Part shown: positions 26,901 to 34,510 of the stretch, piece after piece
How positions within the stretch are numbered: position 1 is the stretch's first letter
How the letters are laid out: each line of letters begins with the position of its first letter
Source of the DNA: Muricea muricata
Lineage: Eukaryota > Cnidaria > Anthozoa > Malacalcyonacea > Plexauridae
NCBI GenBank assembly: GCA_963855995.1
Contig: OY979729.1
Span: forward strand, 9,628,115 to 9,692,114
Direction of reading: 5' to 3'
DNA: 64,000 nucleotides
Translations under genes and position numbers: made by a program
The notes under the pieces: generated by a model
What the model was told of the DNA's origin: nothing
What the model saw: the letters and a program-made list of their open reading frames with translations, nothing else
Databases searched by the model: none

Positions 26901-29481
26901 CACAAAAGATGAAGGGTCAGGTGATGCAACCGATAGTGTTGACAGCAGCACAGACACTCACGCTGACGATACACAGAAGGATAGTCCGTGTTTTGCTGAC
27001 GATGCTGCTACAGTGAATCAGTGTGCTGGTGGCGAAGATCTTGCTACTTTGAGTAGCGAAACTGAAAAGAACAGCGAAGAGCACGTGACGAGCAGCAATG
27101 AATACGTGAAAGAGGGTGATGAACGCGTGATCAGTGGAGATGAACAAATGGTATGTGGTGGAGAACACATATCAGATCAACCTAAACACATGGATGATCA
27201 GGATGAGCACGTGACAAGTGGCGAGGAACGCGTGGACAGTCAGACGACCCGGAACCAAAACGATATGAAAGAAGAAGGCAACGAGGTTGAAAACAACACT
27301 GTGGAAACCGAGGAAGACCGCAGTGGGGAGACTAAGGAGGCTTTAGGCGACGTGATTACTGATGCAGGTTTAGATTACTTACGAAATCCAGTGGTGAGGA
27401 ATGTGGATGACAGTATTCTTGGGAATCAGGACAAACACGAGGGTAAGGAAGTTCAAGGTGGGAGTAAAAAGGGAGTAAAGGAGGGTTCTGGCGGGAGTCC
27501 AACCATAGAAAGTACATCAAGTCCTGGGCAAGAAAACATTTTTATAGAAAGTAGCTCATGGGAGGGACCAGCATCTTCTTCGAACCACGATACACAAGAA
27601 GGACAAAATGTTTCAACGACCGGTAGTAGTGTAAACGACAGTCCAAGGGGAGATGGTATTATGGAGGAAACCTGTACAAACCATGGTATACACGGAGAAC
27701 AATCTCCTCCAGAAATTAGTGAGGATATAACGTCGACAGTTGGAGAAACACAAAAACAGGTTACGTCAAAACACGACGCTGCTGACATCTCAAGCACCCT
27801 TGATGATAGATATCGTGAGACCTCTCCTCCTGAGCCTGACAATGGAGACGCCATGAGGAGGTTATGTGTGTCAACTAGCAGCAGTGTTGTTGAGCAACGT
27901 GATGACGTAGCAAGCAGTAGCGGTGTTACTATGCAACCTGATGACGTAGTAACTGACAGTGATGTGCCCAGAATTTTAGATGTTAGCTCGTCTGATACGA
28001 GTGGAAGTCTGGAGAATGGTAATGAAGCGGAATCGCGCAGTTCTCTGATGGCGTTGCCTGACAGCGCGGAAGATGTTAATCAGGGTGAAATGCCGACCAA
28101 CAGTTCTGAAATGGATTATCTCGATAGCGCGGAAAATGCTACTGAGCCTATCTCGCCTGTTAGCTGCACGGGAGTGGACTTGCCTGATAGCGCACACTTG
28201 TTGGACAGACTACCTAGTGATTCAAATGATTTGAGAGACCAAGATTTGAGCAGATTTTCCCGTAGATTGTCCGAGGATTCGACGAGTCATTCCGATGAGC
28301 CGTCTACTACTAACTTCCATGAATGGACAACATCCGTTAGTGTGGCGGGCAATCACAAGAACGTTTGTGGGAATGAAGCTGAATCGTTTACTAGATTTGC
28401 GGAGGGTGAAGTTGGGATAGAGAGGATTTCAGAAGGAGACTCTTTGAACGAGAAGGATAACTTTGTCGACTCCTCTACGGTGTCACCCGTTAGTTTTACA
28501 GATGATGTTATCCCTGCTGATGCTAACGTTGATGTTGCTGGTCATTTAGGGTCAAACAAGGATAGAACTAGAAATCCATGCCTGGATACGGTTGGTACAA
28601 CGGGTTATTTGGAGGAAAATACGGAAACCGCTGATACAACGGGGAATTTGGGGATTAGCAGGGATAATGTTACTTTTGCAACCGGGAATATAATGGGTAC
28701 AACTGGTTATTTGGGAGTAAATAGAGACTCAGCTGAAAGTGCAAGCGAAAATATTGTTGATACAACGGAGTATTTAGGGTCAAACAAAGACAACTCAACA
28801 AGTATGAGCGATGGTAGTGTAGGTACAACAGGATATTTTGGAATGAATGTGGATCACAGCGCATCGCTAAGTGCACCTGAGGACACTGTGGGTACAAGTA
28901 TGGGTATTACATCGAGTTGCAAATATGACATTGCAGTCGAAGCGATATCTAGTGACGAAGAATTGGAGGAGGGTGAGATTGCTGAGACTCCAGAAGTAGC
29001 TCCTGTTGATGACGCCACACCTTGTGACGTCAGTCCAGAACATGCTATTACGTCATCATCCGGGTCATATCCCCCATTGGATACCATCCCCATTTCACCA
29101 CCAGCTGATAGCGATGAACCCTCGTCCAGTTTTCTAGACTTCGCGACGTACACATTCTCGCCTACGCAACACACGGGATCGTCCACGCAGCACACGGGAC
29201 CCTCGCGTGTATCCCACTCGGTGTTTCCGTTTTCTGCGCTGAACGTGCCATCGGCACCGAACAGTAATTGTTCGTCACCAGTTGCGGTGAGGTTTAGTTC
29301 CGGTTGCAATACACCAATCACATACCAGCAAGCGGATTCTACGCCAATCAGGTTTCAGCCTGCAGATTCAAGTAGTTTGCTGACGCCGCAGTATGAACCG
29401 TTGAGCGATGACGAAAGCTCTGAGTCTTGTGAGACAAGCGACAGGCGGAATAGTAGTTCGAGGGACACTGATAGTAGCTGA
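5904..29481 (+). CDS. NCOR: Nuclear receptor corepressor (NCOR1/NCOR2-SMRT family)
   Basis: I assembled 27 coding exons: 5904-5926, 8098-8154, 8656-8808, 9187-9631, 10294-10342, 10674-10819, 10942-11151, 11617-11679, 11822-11874, 11971-12037, 12129-12214, 12646-12732, 13294-13378, 13831-13921, 14796-14883, 15323-15377, 15710-15808, 15901-15950, 16170-16324, 17154-17213, 17891-18033, 18594-19143, 19695-19967, 20339-20508, 21141-21321, 22535-25006 and 25139-29481. All junctions are GT-AG with matching phases; the sum is 3,417 aa. Family landmarks in order are an RYPP N-terminal motif, a coiled coil (about 262-291), IYEEN and LYNQPSD blocks, SANT1/DAD (about 510-615), SANT2 (about 690-745), and a C-terminal end SLLTPQYEPLSDDE, which matches the conserved vertebrate end. 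NCoR proteins scaffold HDAC3, TBL1 and GPS2 for nuclear repression. Human members are about 2,440-2,525 aa, so the tail is enlarged. The first exon (MSKGHPF) is inferred only from phase and position. Confidence 0.9.
8832..9155 (-). repeat. 114-bp tandem repeat array (NCOR intron)
   Basis: About three copies of the 114-bp family lie here in reverse orientation, recognisable by TACTGGATAGCTC, CTAGAGGTCCAGTAAGG and ATTGATCCAGTGT. The array ends about 30 bp before the exon at 9187, at the acceptor's pyrimidine tract. Confidence 0.85.
9640..9845 (+). mobile_element. SINE fragment lacking its tRNA-like head
   Basis: The body and tail match the full SINE at 45827: AAAGTCGTGG, AAAGTTGACAGGGTGGGATA, ATTGGCTCACGCTGTTGTGG and GTGGCTAAGCTAAATAAA. 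The copy is 5'-truncated and starts within about 10 bp of the donor of the exon ending at 9631. Truncation and divergence suggest an old insertion. Confidence 0.7.
9845..10095. repeat. TTGT/ACAA-rich dispersed repeat, copy 1
   Basis: The stretch is built from recurring words such as CTTGTTACAAC, GTTGTCAACTTTGTGACAA, GATACATTCATGATATAACA and CAACCTTGCAACAAGTCTGA. The same order of words recurs at seven other places in the window. The halves are roughly reverse-complementary, as in fold-back MITEs. Confidence 0.7.
10674..10819 (+). other. NCOR: NCOR coiled-coil exon (TBL1/GPS2-binding region)
   Basis: The exon encodes a charged helix, QMEKVDKEISEAEKKIADLQ, that aligns with the vertebrate NCOR segment MDRVDREIAKVEQQI. 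In vertebrates this region binds GPS2 and TBL1, so assembly of the core complex is probably conserved. Confidence 0.8.
11325..11580 (+). repeat. About 250-bp dispersed element, copy 1
   Basis: It begins with GGCCTGGAACTAGCTACC and ends with CTAGTGCCAGTACTTTTCCGTGTTTTCAG. Copies occur at 16365-16620 (reverse) and 46650-46910 (same orientation). The ends of the family are partly inverted, which suggests a MITE. It is non-coding. Confidence 0.65.
12425..12612. repeat. TTGT/ACAA-rich dispersed repeat, copy 2
   Basis: The shared words are TTGATGGGACTATC, GACTGATACAGTCACGAT, CCTTGTGTTGTCAACTTTGTG and AATCTTGTTA. It lies between NCOR exons. Confidence 0.65.
12735..13130 (+). repeat. TGTGG-type low-complexity tract
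   Basis: This is an irregular GT-rich satellite (GGTGTGGTATGGT, GTGTGGTAAGATATGG) filling most of the intron between the NCOR exons ending at 12732 and starting at 13294. Long frames on either strand across it are low-complexity artefacts. Related shorter tracts occur at about 21340-21365 and 22120-22450. Confidence 0.85.
14058..14410. repeat. MITE with about 40-bp terminal inverted repeats
   Basis: The left end AAAGGGGACAGACGAGAG ... CAAGATGGCGGCTGTTTT is answered at the right by AAAACAGCCGCCATCTTG ... CTCGTCCAGCCTCTTT. The interior carries ACCTCAATTTAGGAATGTT, which recurs in a partial copy at about 63735-63905. It lies in an NCOR intron. Confidence 0.7.
15410..15690. repeat. TTGT/ACAA-rich dispersed repeat, copy 3
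   Basis: The words AGCTTGATAGGACTGTC, GATACAGTCACGATATAAC and CAATCTTGTTACTACAGG occur in the family order. It fills most of the intron before the NCOR exon at 15710. Confidence 0.65.
16365..16620 (-). repeat. About 250-bp dispersed element, copy 2
   Basis: This is the reverse-oriented copy: CTGAAAACACCGAAAAGTAC at the left, CTAGTTCCAGGCC at the right, with AAACAGCAAAATGGATTT near the end. Confidence 0.65.
16660..17035. repeat. TTGT/ACAA-rich dispersed repeat, copy 4
   Basis: This longer copy (CAAGCTTGACGAGGATACCAG, TGTTATATCATGACTGCATC, GTTGTTAACAGCTTG... words) shows the family's approximate dyad symmetry. It lies in an NCOR intron. Confidence 0.65.
17154..18033 (+). other. NCOR: NCOR SANT2 domain
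   Basis: Exons 17154-17213 and 17891-18033 join to give TPRWSKNEREIAIEGL, then HGRNWTAISQMVKTKTEAQ, then CKNFYFNYKRKLDLENV. The match to vertebrate SANT2 (GRNWAAIAKMV, QCKNFYFNYKRR) is nearly continuous. SANT2 contributes to histone-tail interaction in the family. A MITE (17250-17457) lies in the intron between the two halves. Confidence 0.88.
17250..17457. repeat. MITE with long terminal inverted repeats
   Basis: The ends CAGGGGCCGGTTGTATCA and TGATACAACCGGCCCCTG are exact reverse complements, and complementarity continues inward through GTTTAGCTTAAACG / CGTTTAAGCTAAAC. The total is 208 bp, inserted between the two SANT2 exons of NCOR. Related CCGGTTGT ends occur at about 29579-29943. Confidence 0.85.
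18028..18222 (+). repeat. 100-bp tandem duplication across an NCOR splice donor
   Basis: The words TTGAAGGTACGAATAAT, ATAACGTACGG and GAGAAGATAATACTG recur at an offset of 100 bp (18028 and 18128). Copy 1 contains the real donor of the SANT2 exon (GT at 18034); copy 2 carries an identical donor context at 18134. The copies have diverged at several positions. Confidence 0.85.
18318..18374. repeat. Palindrome of the GTGGAAACACCACGT element family
   Basis: TATAATTTTGTGGAAACACC is mirrored by GGTGTTTCCACAAAATTATA around 17 nt. The sequence GTGGAAACACCACGTAAATT recurs near 46250, and a related ATGTAAACATCACGTAAATT near 45140. Confidence 0.7.
18702..18794 (+). repeat. NCOR: 33-bp coding repeat in NCOR (RETRSQVEQ x3)
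   Basis: Three tandem 33-nt units encode RETRSQVEQ-type 11-residue repeats inside the exon at 18594-19143, just after SANT2. The last copy is shortened. The high nucleotide identity points to recent expansion. Confidence 0.85.
19261..19615 (+). repeat. 114-bp tandem repeat array (NCOR intron)
   Basis: About three forward units show TTTAGTTTAGGTTTCC, AACACTGGATCAATAAGAG and GGACCTC..GGAA-GAACAGTTTAGAACTG words. It lies between the exons ending at 19143 and starting at 19695. Confidence 0.85.
19977..20067. repeat. Inverted-repeat element (AAAACTAGATTCATATTA ends)
   Basis: The ends AAAACTAGATTCATATTA and TAATATGAATCTAGTTTT are exact reverse complements around about 55 nt that also pair partly (CTGATAC / GTATCAG). 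A fragment with the same CTAGATTCATATT word lies near 5265. Confidence 0.75.
20195..20240 (+). other. tRNA-like fragment (D-arm / A-box only)
   Basis: GATAGCTCAATTGGTGGAGC matches the polymerase III A-box region of a tRNA. No acceptable anticodon arm, B box or acceptor stem follows. It is probably a SINE head remnant, not a tRNA gene. Confidence 0.35.
20695..20923. repeat. One-armed copy of the fold-back element
   Basis: The words TTTTGCAATGCTATATTTTCTAC, CATTTCACCACCAAACAC and CCAGCTGTGGTATT correspond to the right arm of the fold-back element at 32811-33209. The left arm is missing. Confidence 0.55.
20925..21035. repeat. MITE (CCCAGACAACAGCTTTAAA ends)
   Basis: TTAAGGCCCAGACAACAGC... and ...GCTGTTGTCTGGGCTTTAA form inverted ends of about 24 bp. 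AGAGCCATAA / TTATGGTTCT continue the pairing. The total is 111 bp in an NCOR intron. Confidence 0.8.
27079..27246 (+). repeat. NCOR: Eight 7-residue repeats in the NCOR tail
   Basis: The translated stretch reads as eight consecutive heptapeptides on an E-(H/Y/R/Q)-(V/M/I) pattern: EHVTSSN, EYVKEGD, ERVISGD, EQMVCGG, EHISDQP, KHMDDQD, EHVTSGE, ERVDSQT. The register is unbroken over 56 residues. Whether it forms a helix is unknown; the Gly and Pro content argues against a stable coiled coil. Confidence 0.8.
28580..28905 (+). repeat. NCOR: GTTGYLG repeats in the NCOR tail
   Basis: Five to six imperfect repeats of about 22-30 residues carry the cores GTTGYLE, DTTGNLG, GTTGYLG, DTTEYLG, GTTGYFG and a final GTS. 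Each is followed by an Asn-Arg/Lys-Asp-type segment. I do not recognise this repeat from vertebrate NCOR. Confidence 0.8.
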
Positions 29482-29578
29482 GAGACTGGAACTAGATTTT
29501 AACACGATGAACCAAACCCAACTGGAAAGCTAATAGTATACAATTGCATTATTAAGCTAGGTTTTTGCCCGGTCCCCG

Positions 29579-29943
29579 GGTCCGGTTGTTTCAAAGCTTG
29601 TTTAGCGCTGCCCAGCCTAGGGACTTGTTAAAAGTTGTCAAATTTGCCAGCTAGTTACAACCTGTCAACAAGTTTCAACAAACTTTTCATTTTCTTCAAG
29701 TTCCAACATCCTGTTAATTCAAATCAGGTTTGTTGCAACATGTCATTTGCGCAGTTGCTACAACTTGTTGCAACAACTCGCACCAAGCCTGTGGATAACA
29801 CGTTTCGACAATCAACTTGCAATACTGGAAGTCACTTTCTATCGTCTTTACCCTTCACTTCTTCAACGCGAGTTCTCATTGCAGTCCCATGGTCCTCACT
29901 GGGTTGAATTGAGGTTAAGCTAACCGATATTTGAACAACCGGC
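29579..29943. repeat. Composite element with CCGGTTGT-type ends
   Basis: The left end TCCGGTTGTTTCAAAGC and right end TTTGAACAACCGG are inverted, with a TTGT/ACAA-rich copy inside. The ends resemble those of the 17250-17457 MITE. Confidence 0.45.
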
Positions 29944-30112
29944 CGTGAGCAAGTCAGTGGCTGAAGTCATGATGAAAACATCAACATACCAATAGTTCAA
30001 TGCCCTTGGCGTCATTGATTTTTATGACTTCTTGCGGCAGTTGGAAAAATCACAGTCCGTTGGATAGCGTTATCTACCTTTCGTACAACTGGTCCCAAGG
30101 TTGGAGTAAAGC

Positions 30113-30417
30113 ACCGTACAGACGAGCAAGTTTTCCTTGACAAGTTTTATTTGCTCGTGCGTACGCGAAAAAATTGTCAATTTTTCCTTGACAAGGAGCC
30201 TGGTTTAAAAGCTAGTCCTACCAGCTTTTCAGCAAGGTAGCTTGCCCGTGTGTACGTGCAACAAGGAACACTTGACAAGGGAAGTGCTTGTTTACGTACT
30301 TAAATCATGCGGCCTCCTAGAAGTTGTCAAGAAAAATTTTGTGAAATTTTTCGTACACAGGAACAAATAAAGTCTTTCAAGGAAAACTTGTCAAGGAAAA
30401 TTTGTTCGTCGTACAGA
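30113..30417. repeat. MITE-like element with about 34-bp inverted ends
   Basis: The left end GACGAGCAAGTTTTCCTTG, continuing ACAAGTT, is mirrored by AACTTGTCAAGGAAAATTTG then TTCGTC at the right, with flanking GTACAGAC / GTACGAC words. The interior repeats CTTGACAAG several times. Confidence 0.6.
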
Positions 30418-30482
30418 CACGTAAGTGAACTCAGCAAGAAACTTGTCAATGAAAACTCGCTCGTCTCTACGGGGCTAAAGAC

Positions 30483-30604
30483 TCGGTATTGCGGAAAATA
30501 TACACTTTAAATCTCTATCACGTATATTGTGTATATGTATATAACCTAACCCATATACAGTGTATACTAGTGGAGTATATTGTGTATATTTTGCAATACC
30601 GCGG
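30483..30604. repeat. Small inverted-repeat element rich in TATAC
   Basis: CGGTATTGCGGAAAATATACAC at the left pairs with GTGTATATTTTGCAATACCG at the right. The interior is TATAC/GTATA-rich and partly self-complementary. Confidence 0.55.
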
Positions 30605-31358
30605 CTTAGTGCAAGGTTGTTGGATCGAATTCTTGCAAGGCATGCAATTTGAGTTCATTTTGTATGATATGATATGTAAAGTTAGGAATTAAATTTTAAC
30701 GTTGCTTTCAGTTGCAAAGTCAGGTACTCCTCAAAGCCTACAGAACACCGTACGATAATGCTTTTACCACAGAGAATCATAATGTGTCACGCACATCTTG
30801 GCGTCGGTGAGTCATTTTGCGTAGATCAGTGAGAACGTGTAAATACGCTTGCCATTACAAGTAATGGCATGGACTCAAAGCTCACAGAGCTCCAACTTCT
30901 CATTAGTTTTGCATGCACCCGTGGCTTCGCCATTGCTGTTTAATGGGAGGGTCTTCCCTCCCTCCCTCCACCCCCCCCCCCCCCACACACACACACACGA
31001 AGATAATAAACGTCGTTACATACGATAGTCGTCGGAGGTGGGCGGAGAAGGCTTCTTTACCGCACTGCGGACTAAAAGTTATGAGAAATGGAAGTTTTGT
31101 ATGCTAAATTAAATATAGCTAGGCATTAATTTATCGCGGTTTACTCAAAAACACCTGCAAAGTATACTCTCCCAAATAGACATGTAATATATTCATGAAC
31201 GTGCAACTATTTCTCGCGTGCACCTGCTAAAAAGCAATTTAAAGACAGCTGCGTGCACAATTTTCTTAGTATGTCAATGTGTTTAACCAACATTAAACCA
31301 CTCTGTGATAACAATTACAAACGAGAATTGACGACAAGCGTACTGAAAAAAGCAAGCG

Positions 31359-34300
31359 ATGATTTCGGCTCGCACGAAAACGCTTTTGTATCGAATTTTC
31401 GCCTTTTTTATCGTAATGCTTGTTGGCGCCTTTGTTTTCTTGGCCACCGAGGGAAGATTTGAGAGCTCCGAATCGGAAGACAGCGAGTTTCGGACGATGT
31501 TTAACATATCGGTTGAGGACCACGAGTTGCTCGTCGAAGCCGTGCGAAATGACACGTCGAGTCCTTCGATTTTGAAAATACCGTGGACCTACGGAAATTC
31601 TTTTTATTTTGTAATTGTGCTTATTACAACGATAGGTGAGTAGAAAGTAGTGTAGTCTTGTTTTAGCTGTTTCAAAGAAGCAGACGGATATAGCTACTTC
31701 GATAACCTAGCTGGTTTGTGTCTGAACTACCTGAAAAAAACATCTCAAACGTGGTGGTCTAGTGTAGGTAGTATTCTACATATGATAAGCTGTCGTGGTT
31801 TGTGTCTGAACTACCTGAAAAAGATATCTCAAAGCTGTCGTGGTTTGTGTCTGAACTACCTGAAAAGATATCTCAAACGTGGTGGTCTAGTGTAGGTAGT
31901 ATTCTACAATAAACTATCGTGGTTTGTGTCTGAACTGTCCTACTGTGATCATGCGAACAAAATCTTGACAATTTTCATCTATTTTTTGAACAGGTTACGG
32001 ACATTTATGCCCTGAAACTTGGCAAGGACAAGTGTTTTGTATATTCTTCAGTTTGATAGGAATCCCTGTCACAGCAATCATGTTGAAATCCATTGGAGAA
32101 TTCATTGCAAAAGCCATTACGTTCAGTCTGTGCGCTTTCGAGAAAAGAGTCTTGAAACGAGAGCCTAAGAACTTGCAGCAAAAGTGTTTCATAGCGAGTG
32201 TTGTTTTGATGTTTCTCATGCTTCTTGGAGGAGCCTTATTTACATATGCTTCGGAAGGTCAGTACTGTTTGACATGCAGTCAGCTCCCGCCTTGCGGCCA
32301 CCTCGTCGTTACGGGTACCCTGCATCCGCAAAAATGAACAACCCAATCACTTTTTTTTCAACAACTTCTCGCAAGCCGTCTTCAAAAAGTTGCAACAATG
32401 TTGTGCTGCACCATGTGATGTCAACAACTGTTGTCAACAACCATTGTTCACGGTTGTTGGAGCAATATTGTTTACGGTTGACAAATGTTGTTCACACATG
32501 ATGATTTAACAACATTGAACACATTGTTGTGACAGCCATCAACAAGCTTGTTCCATCCACAATTGTCGGCTCTTGTTTCGACGACATTGTAACAACTAGT
32601 GTTCTTTGTCAACATGGAACAACTATTGATCGAACAATACTCATCAACATTGTCAATTCGACAAGCGTTTTTGAACGTTGATAACATATTCTTCAGGCGT
32701 TTTTCAATTTGTTCAGTTTGCGCGTGCATGAAGGACATTCTGTAAATGCTCGACCGAAACTATTATAACTATTATACTCTTATTGCAATGACTCTCGTTA
32801 ATGGACCTTTCCCCTTATACATGAAATTTTGAGAAAATTCAAAATAGGCAAAAATATCACCACAGCTTGAAAGAACATCCTAAGTTTAGTAAGATTGCCC
32901 AGTTCGGCTGTGTAATGTTGTAAAATGTAGAAAATATAGCCTTGCGAAGTTGGCAAATTTTGTATATATTTGTATTACGGGCGGAAAAGTGATAATCAGT
33001 TGATACTTTTGATTATCATTTTCCTACGCGTAATACAAATGTACACAAAATTTGCCAATTTTGCAAGGCTATATTTTTTACAGTTTACATCATTTCACAA
33101 CCAAACTTCGCAACTTTAGTAAACTTGGGATGCTCTTTCAAGCTATGGTGATATTTTTGCCTATTTCGATTTTTTCAAAATTTTGTCTGAAAGGGGAAAG
33201 GTCCATTGCGGACACAAAATGCGGTCAAATGGAACAATAAACAATTTTATTCTACTCTCACTATAGCGGACACCTTTTCTCAAATGCAACATAAAGTAGA
33301 TGCACCTGACATGTATACCCACGTGTATTTTTGCACTCGTTTATCACACAAACGTCAACTAAAGTTGGAATAAACTGGACATTTTAAGACAAAAAGTACT
33401 GCTGTTTTGTACTGGTATTCTACTCGCTGAAATTGGGAAATTCTGTTCGTACCCGACTATTGTTTGCTGTCGCCATCCATGATATCATTTACAAGGTCCC
33501 CCTGGGTACCTTTTACGACGAGAGTAGATTGTTCATGTAAAATATCGCAAACTTCTAAGAGTGCCGCGTTATTATCTATGATTATACTAAGTAGTTTTTC
33601 ACTTATTTTTAAGTAATTGCTTTCTTGTTTCACAACATAATTTGCAGAATAGTTAATTTATCCACCCTTTGAATGCATGTAACATCCTGAGCGAACTAGG
33701 AGGATATATGTTTCTAGTTTCCCGTCAATGTTTCCTGACTCCGCTAGTGTTCAGCAAGCACTCAAATTTTTAATCAGTAAAGTAAAAAGTAGCACCTCAA
33801 TTTTGACGCTAGTAGAAGTCAAAGTTCTGACTGAAAATTTTACTTGTTATAATGGAAAAACATACTTAAGTAAAAGTACTCCTGGAATAGAATTTATCAG
33901 AACATTTATTTGCACAGTGGTAAACTGGAGGTAGTGAAGAACTGGTCCGGTTCCTTCATCAATACTAGTAATCTTATGCGGAAAGAAACATTTTTAAATG
34001 CCGAAGGGATTAGGTTTAGTTCCGAAATATCATATATTGGCATAACGTTAGGGCGGTTAGACTAGCATTCCAAAGGTCCTGTCATAATTAACGAGGCATT
34101 ATTGTAGCGCTTTCCCGGTCTCGATATAAACTCATAGTAACACCACAAACATTTCAACCCGATTAAATAACGCCAAAATACACAAAAACAACTTTCTTAC
34201 AAAGCTGTTATCATTTAAATTTTCAGGCTGGTCAATGACAGAAGGAATCTATTTCACGTTTGTAACTCTATCGACGATAGGATTTGGTGACTATGTGGTC

Positions 34301-34510
34301 AATGACGGCGTATATATGCATAAAGACTTGACAAGAACTGTGGTAACACAATTTAATTTGGTCTTCTTGTTACTTGGTTTGGGTGTAGTGTCCAGTGTGC
34401 TGTGCTCTATCCGCCAGTTGCTTGAAGCAGGGGGGTTGGGTTGCTGCAAGCGACGAGAAGAAATTAATGACAGTGGAAAGGCTCGTGTCCCAGAGATGGA
34501 GAGCAGATGA
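31359..34510 (+). CDS. Two-pore-domain (K2P) potassium channel
   Basis: The three exons 31359-31635, 31994-32257 and 34227-34510 have matching phases and give 274 aa. The ATG at 31359 is fixed by an in-frame stop at 31344. TM1 is at about residues 8-28, followed by an extracellular loop with NIS and NDT as possible N-glycosylation sites. Pore 1 has the filter TTIGYG (G93-Y94-G95), then TM2 and TM3. Pore 2 has TLSTIGFG (G199-F200-G201) followed by Asp, and TM4 is VFLLLGLGVVSSVL. Two pore loops in one chain and the GYG/GFG pair define the K2P family, which carries background potassium current at the plasma membrane. The C-terminal tail is only about 40 residues, so the protein is short for the family. 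I cannot assign a subfamily (TWIK, TREK or TASK). Confidence 0.92.
32340..32745. repeat. TTGT/ACAA-rich dispersed repeat, copy 6 (K2P intron)
   Basis: The stretch is dense in AACAATGTTGT, CAACAACTGTTGTCAAC and CATTGTTGTGACAGCC words in the second K2P intron. It is more diverged than the other copies. Confidence 0.6.
32811..33209. repeat. Fold-back element, full copy (K2P intron)
   Basis: The ends ATGGACCTTTCCCCTT and AAGGGGAAAGGTCCAT are exact inverted repeats. The two arms (about 180 bp each) pair along most of their length, for example GGCAAAAATATCACCA / TGGTGATATTTTTGCC and ATAGCCTTGCGAAGTTGGCA / TGCCAATTTTGCAAGGCTAT. The centre is a small palindrome at about 32990-33025. No coding. Confidence 0.85.

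Larger units (their letters stand above)
25139..29481 (+). other. NCOR: NCOR last exon: long acidic Ser/Thr-rich tail
   Basis: This single exon encodes about 1,447 residues dominated by Asp, Glu, Ser, Thr and Val with almost no predicted fold. It contains two internal repeat blocks (27079-27246 and about 28580-28905), an acidic SSDEELEEGEI motif near 28950, and the conserved family end at about 29375-29412. The corresponding vertebrate region carries GSI/GTP motifs and the nuclear-receptor-binding boxes; I see no GSI repeats here. The tail accounts for most of the size excess over vertebrate NCOR. Confidence 0.8.
29482..31358. other. Spacer between NCOR and the K2P channel
   Basis: No coding exon is supported. 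The spacer contains a TTGT/ACAA-rich copy (about 29600-29800) within CCGGTTGT-type ends (29579 and 29943), an inverted-repeat element of about 300 bp (30113-30417), a second small one (30483-30604) and a CCC/CA-rich tract near 30955-31000. No clear polyadenylation signal is near the NCOR stop. Confidence 0.5.

Noticed and set aside
28854-29321. 155-aa antisense frame opposite the NCOR tail
   Set aside because: It is the shadow of the 25139-29481 exon, which has family-specific C-terminal conservation on the plus strand.
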